DNA of 64,000 bases from Amblyomma americanum. Taxonomy: Eukaryota; Arthropoda; Arachnida; Ixodida; Ixodidae. Below are positions 62,082-64,000 of the stretch, one piece after another; positions within the stretch are counted from its first letter, which is position 1; every line of letters starts with the position of its first letter. The stretch lies in NCBI RefSeq assembly GCF_052857255.1, contig NW_027526500.1:806001-870000 (forward strand), given 5' to 3'. The position numbers were made by a program, and so were the translations under genes. The notes under the pieces were generated by a model. The model was not told where the DNA came from and searched no databases. It was given only the letters and a program-made list of their open reading frames with translations.

Positions 62082-63988
62082 CAGTTATAAGAGAAAAAGT
62101 TTTGACGCGTATTAGAGGAACACTTGTAAAACCTTTGTGTTATGATTTAGCTCGTTTCGGTCTAAAACAGCTTGTTTCGCTGTATTAAGCAAGAATACAT
62201 GCTTTTCGCGCAGTTATAAGAGAAAAAGTTTTGACGCGTGTCACAGGGACACTTGTAAAACCGATGTGTTCAAATTTAGCTCGTTTCGGTCTAAAACAGC
62301 TTGTTTCGTTGTATTAAGCACGAATACATGCTTTTCGCGCAGTTATAGCAGAAAAAGTTTTGACGCCTATTAGAGAGACACTTGTAAAACCGGTGTGTTA
62401 TGATTTAGCTCGTTTCGGTCTAAAACAGCTTGTTTCGTTGTATTAAGCAAGAATACATGCTTTTCGCGCAGTTATAAGAGATAAAGTTTTGACGAGTATC
62501 ACGTGGATACTTGTAAAACCGATGTGTTCAGATTTAGCTCGTTTTGGTCTAAAACAGCTTGTTTCGTTGTATTAAGCAAGAATACATGCTTTACGCGCAG
62601 TTATAGAAGAAAAAGTTTTGACGCGTATCAGAGAGACACTTGTAAAACCGATGTGTTGTGAATTAGCTCGTTTCGGTCTAAAACAGCTTGTTTCGTTGTA
62701 TTAAGCAAGAATACATGCTTTTCGCGCAGTTATAAGAGAAAAAGTTTTGACGAGTATTACGTGGAACACTTGTAATACCGATGTGTTGTGATTTAGCTCG
62801 TTTCGGTCTAAAACAGCTTGTTTCGTTGTATTAAGCACGAATACATGCTTTTCGCGCAGTTATAAGAGAAAACGTTTTGACGAGTATCACGTGGAACACT
62901 TGTAATACCGGTGTTGTGATTTAGCTCGTTTCGGTCTAAAACAGCTTGTTTCGCTGTATTAAGCAAGAATACATGCTTTTCGCGCAGTTATAAGAGAAAA
63001 AGTTTTGACGCGTGTCACAGGGACACTTGTAAAACCGGTGTTCAGATTTAGCTCGTTTCGGTCTAAAACAGCTTGTTTCGCTGTATTAAGCACGAATACA
63101 TGCTTTTCGCGCAGTTATAAGAGAAAAAGTTTAGACGCGTATCAGAGGAACAATTGTAAAACCGATGTGTTGTGATTTAGCTCGTTTCGGTCTAAAACAG
63201 CTTGTTTCGCTGTATTAAGCAGAAATACATGCTTTTCGCGCAGTGATAAGAGAAAAAGCTTTAAAGGCGTGTCACAGGGACACTTGTAAAACCGATGTGT
63301 TCAGATTTACCTCGTTTCGGTCTAAAACAGCTTGTTTCGTTGGACTAAGCACGAATACATGCTTTTCGCGCAGCTATAAGAGAAAAAAGAGTTGACGCGT
63401 ATCAGATTAACACTTGTAAAACCGATGTGTTGTGATTTAGCTCGTTTCGGTCTAAAACAGCTTGTTTCGCTGTATTAAGCAAGAATACATGCTTTTCGCG
63501 CAGTTATAAGAGAAAAAAATTTGACGCGTATCAGAGGAACACTTGTAAAACCGATGTGTTCAGATTTAGCTCGTTTCGGTCTAAAACAGCTTGTTTCGTT
63601 GTATTAAGCAAGAATACATGCTTTTCGCGCAGTTATAAGAGAAAAAGTTTTGACGCGTATTAGAGAGACACTTGTAAAACCGATGTGTTGTGATTTAGCT
63701 CGTTTCGGTCTAAAACAGCTTGTTTCGTTGTATTAAGCAAGAATACATGCTTTTCGCGCAGTTAAAAGAGAAAAAGTTTTGACGAGTATCACGTGGATAC
63801 TTGTAAAACCGATGTGTTCAGATTTAGCTCGTTTCGGTCAAAAACAGCTTGTTTCGTTGTATTAAGCACGAATACATGCTTTTCGCGCAGTTAAAAGAGA
63901 AAAAGTTTTGACGAGTATCACGTGGAACACTTGTAATACCGATGTGTTGTGATTTAGCTCGTTTCGGTCTAAAACAACTTGATTCGCT
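62082..63988 (+). repeat. HOR series leading to a cassette
   Basis: About 15 monomers matching 6.25-8.16 kb and 28.98-30.76 kb, with the marker at 63,256. Private changes are GTTCAAATTTAG near 62,270, ACCGGTGTG near 62,391, GAGATAAAG near 62,481, and the same loss of AT in ACCG(AT)GTGTT in two adjacent monomers (near 62,910 and 63,037). No gene. Confidence 0.85.
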
Positions 63989-64000
63989 GTGATCCATGGA
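63989..64000 (+). repeat. Foldback cassette, copy 6, cut by window end
   Basis: The last 12 bases, GTGATCCATGGA, follow the usual left context (GGTCAAAAACAG, TTAAAAGAG, AACAACTTGATTCGCT) and equal the start of the left arm of the other five copies. A full cassette is expected just beyond the window. This is inferred from context. Confidence 0.85.

Larger units (their letters stand above)
1..64000 (+). repeat. Satellite array, ~129-bp monomer, ~490 tandem copies
   Basis: The whole window is head-to-tail copies of one monomer. Starting each monomer at its AAAACAGCTT box, the first copies begin at 1, 130, 260 and 389, giving steps of 129, 130 and 129 bp. A typical monomer counted by hand has 38 A, 42 T, 29 G and 20 C (about 38% G+C) and 8 CpG. 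Ordered landmarks are AAAACAGCTT, TTTCGTTGTATTAAGC, GAATACATGC, TTTTCGCGCAG, TTATAAGAGAAAAAG, a variable box after TTTTGAC, CTTGTAAAACCGATGTGTT, then TTTAGCTCGTTTCGGTCT. Most length variation comes from a 130-bp subtype reading GTGGAACAC where the 129-bp subtype reads GTGGATAC. No inverted monomer was seen, and neither end of the array is in the window. This organisation is typical of eukaryotic heterochromatic satellite. I do not recognise the family, and I see no evidence of coding function. Confidence 0.98.

Noticed and set aside
1..64000. CRISPR-like array
   Set aside because: There are regular repeats, but the repeat unit is the entire 129 bp with no unique spacers between short repeats, and no cas genes. 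It is a plain tandem satellite.
1..64000. TTATAAG in each monomer as a TATA box
   Set aside because: The motif is part of the monomer body, is altered freely between subtypes (TATAGAAG, TATAACAG, TAAAAGAG, GATAAGAG), and has no gene downstream.
1..64000. tRNA, rRNA, telomeric repeat or retroelement remnants
   Set aside because: Reading the window I found no segment departing from the monomer other than the foldback cassette. No long terminal repeats, telomere motif or RNA-gene boxes were seen.

Overview
The whole window is one block of eukaryotic-type satellite DNA. It is a head-to-tail tandem array of a monomer of about 129 bp, roughly 490 copies, all in the same orientation and running off both ends. 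I see no protein-coding gene, tRNA, rRNA, CRISPR array or unique flanking DNA. A 64 kb uninterrupted array of this kind points to pericentromeric, centromeric or other heterochromatin of a eukaryote assembled from long reads. I cannot name the species. One typical monomer counted by hand has about 38% G+C and 8 CpG where about 4.5 are expected, so CpG is not depleted. That fits a genome with little CpG methylation, such as many insects and other invertebrates, but does not prove it.

Monomers fall into recurring subtypes. One region carries either an ACGCGT palindrome or, a few bases downstream, a CACGTG palindrome, or neither. A second switch, GTTGTGA versus GTTCAGA, closes or opens a 43-codon reading frame. 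The commonest lengths are 129 and 130 bp. Because 129 is a multiple of three, chance open frames run through two or three monomers and give look-alike 60-120 residue ORFs. These are by-products of the repeat, not genes.

Monomers are organised into nested higher-order repeats (HORs) that are far more alike than neighbouring monomers. Clear tandem duplications read by eye are: 15 monomers (period 1,939 bp) at 4.2-8.0 kb; 16 monomers (2,063 bp) at 15.7-20.0 kb, with two rearranged further copies at 21.2-24.2 kb; 26 units (3,359 bp) at 27.6-34.3 kb; about 20 monomers at 37-43 kb and again at 40.9-46.0 kb; about 32 units (4.15 kb) at 46.5-55.0 kb; and 23 monomers (about 2,966 bp) at 56.4-62.1 kb. 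A monomer subtype with AAGCTTTAAAGG marks 27 positions and tracks these blocks. Longer-range copies (1.4-9.7 kb against 10.2-15.2 kb; 14.3-16.5 kb against 24.4-26.6 kb) differ mainly by loss or gain of whole monomers.

The one thing in the array that is not satellite monomer is a 124-bp foldback cassette. It has two perfect 33-nt inverted arms around a 27-nt purine-rich loop, plus a 31-bp unrelated tail. It occurs five times complete (8,159; 30,763; 34,122; 48,233; 52,380) and is cut off by the window end at 63,989. All copies sit at the same monomer position in the same context, so one ancient insertion was spread by HOR amplification.

From about 43.09 to 51.55 kb there are some sixty scattered 1-2 base insertions and deletions that related copies lack. 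This looks like an unpolished stretch of assembly rather than biology.
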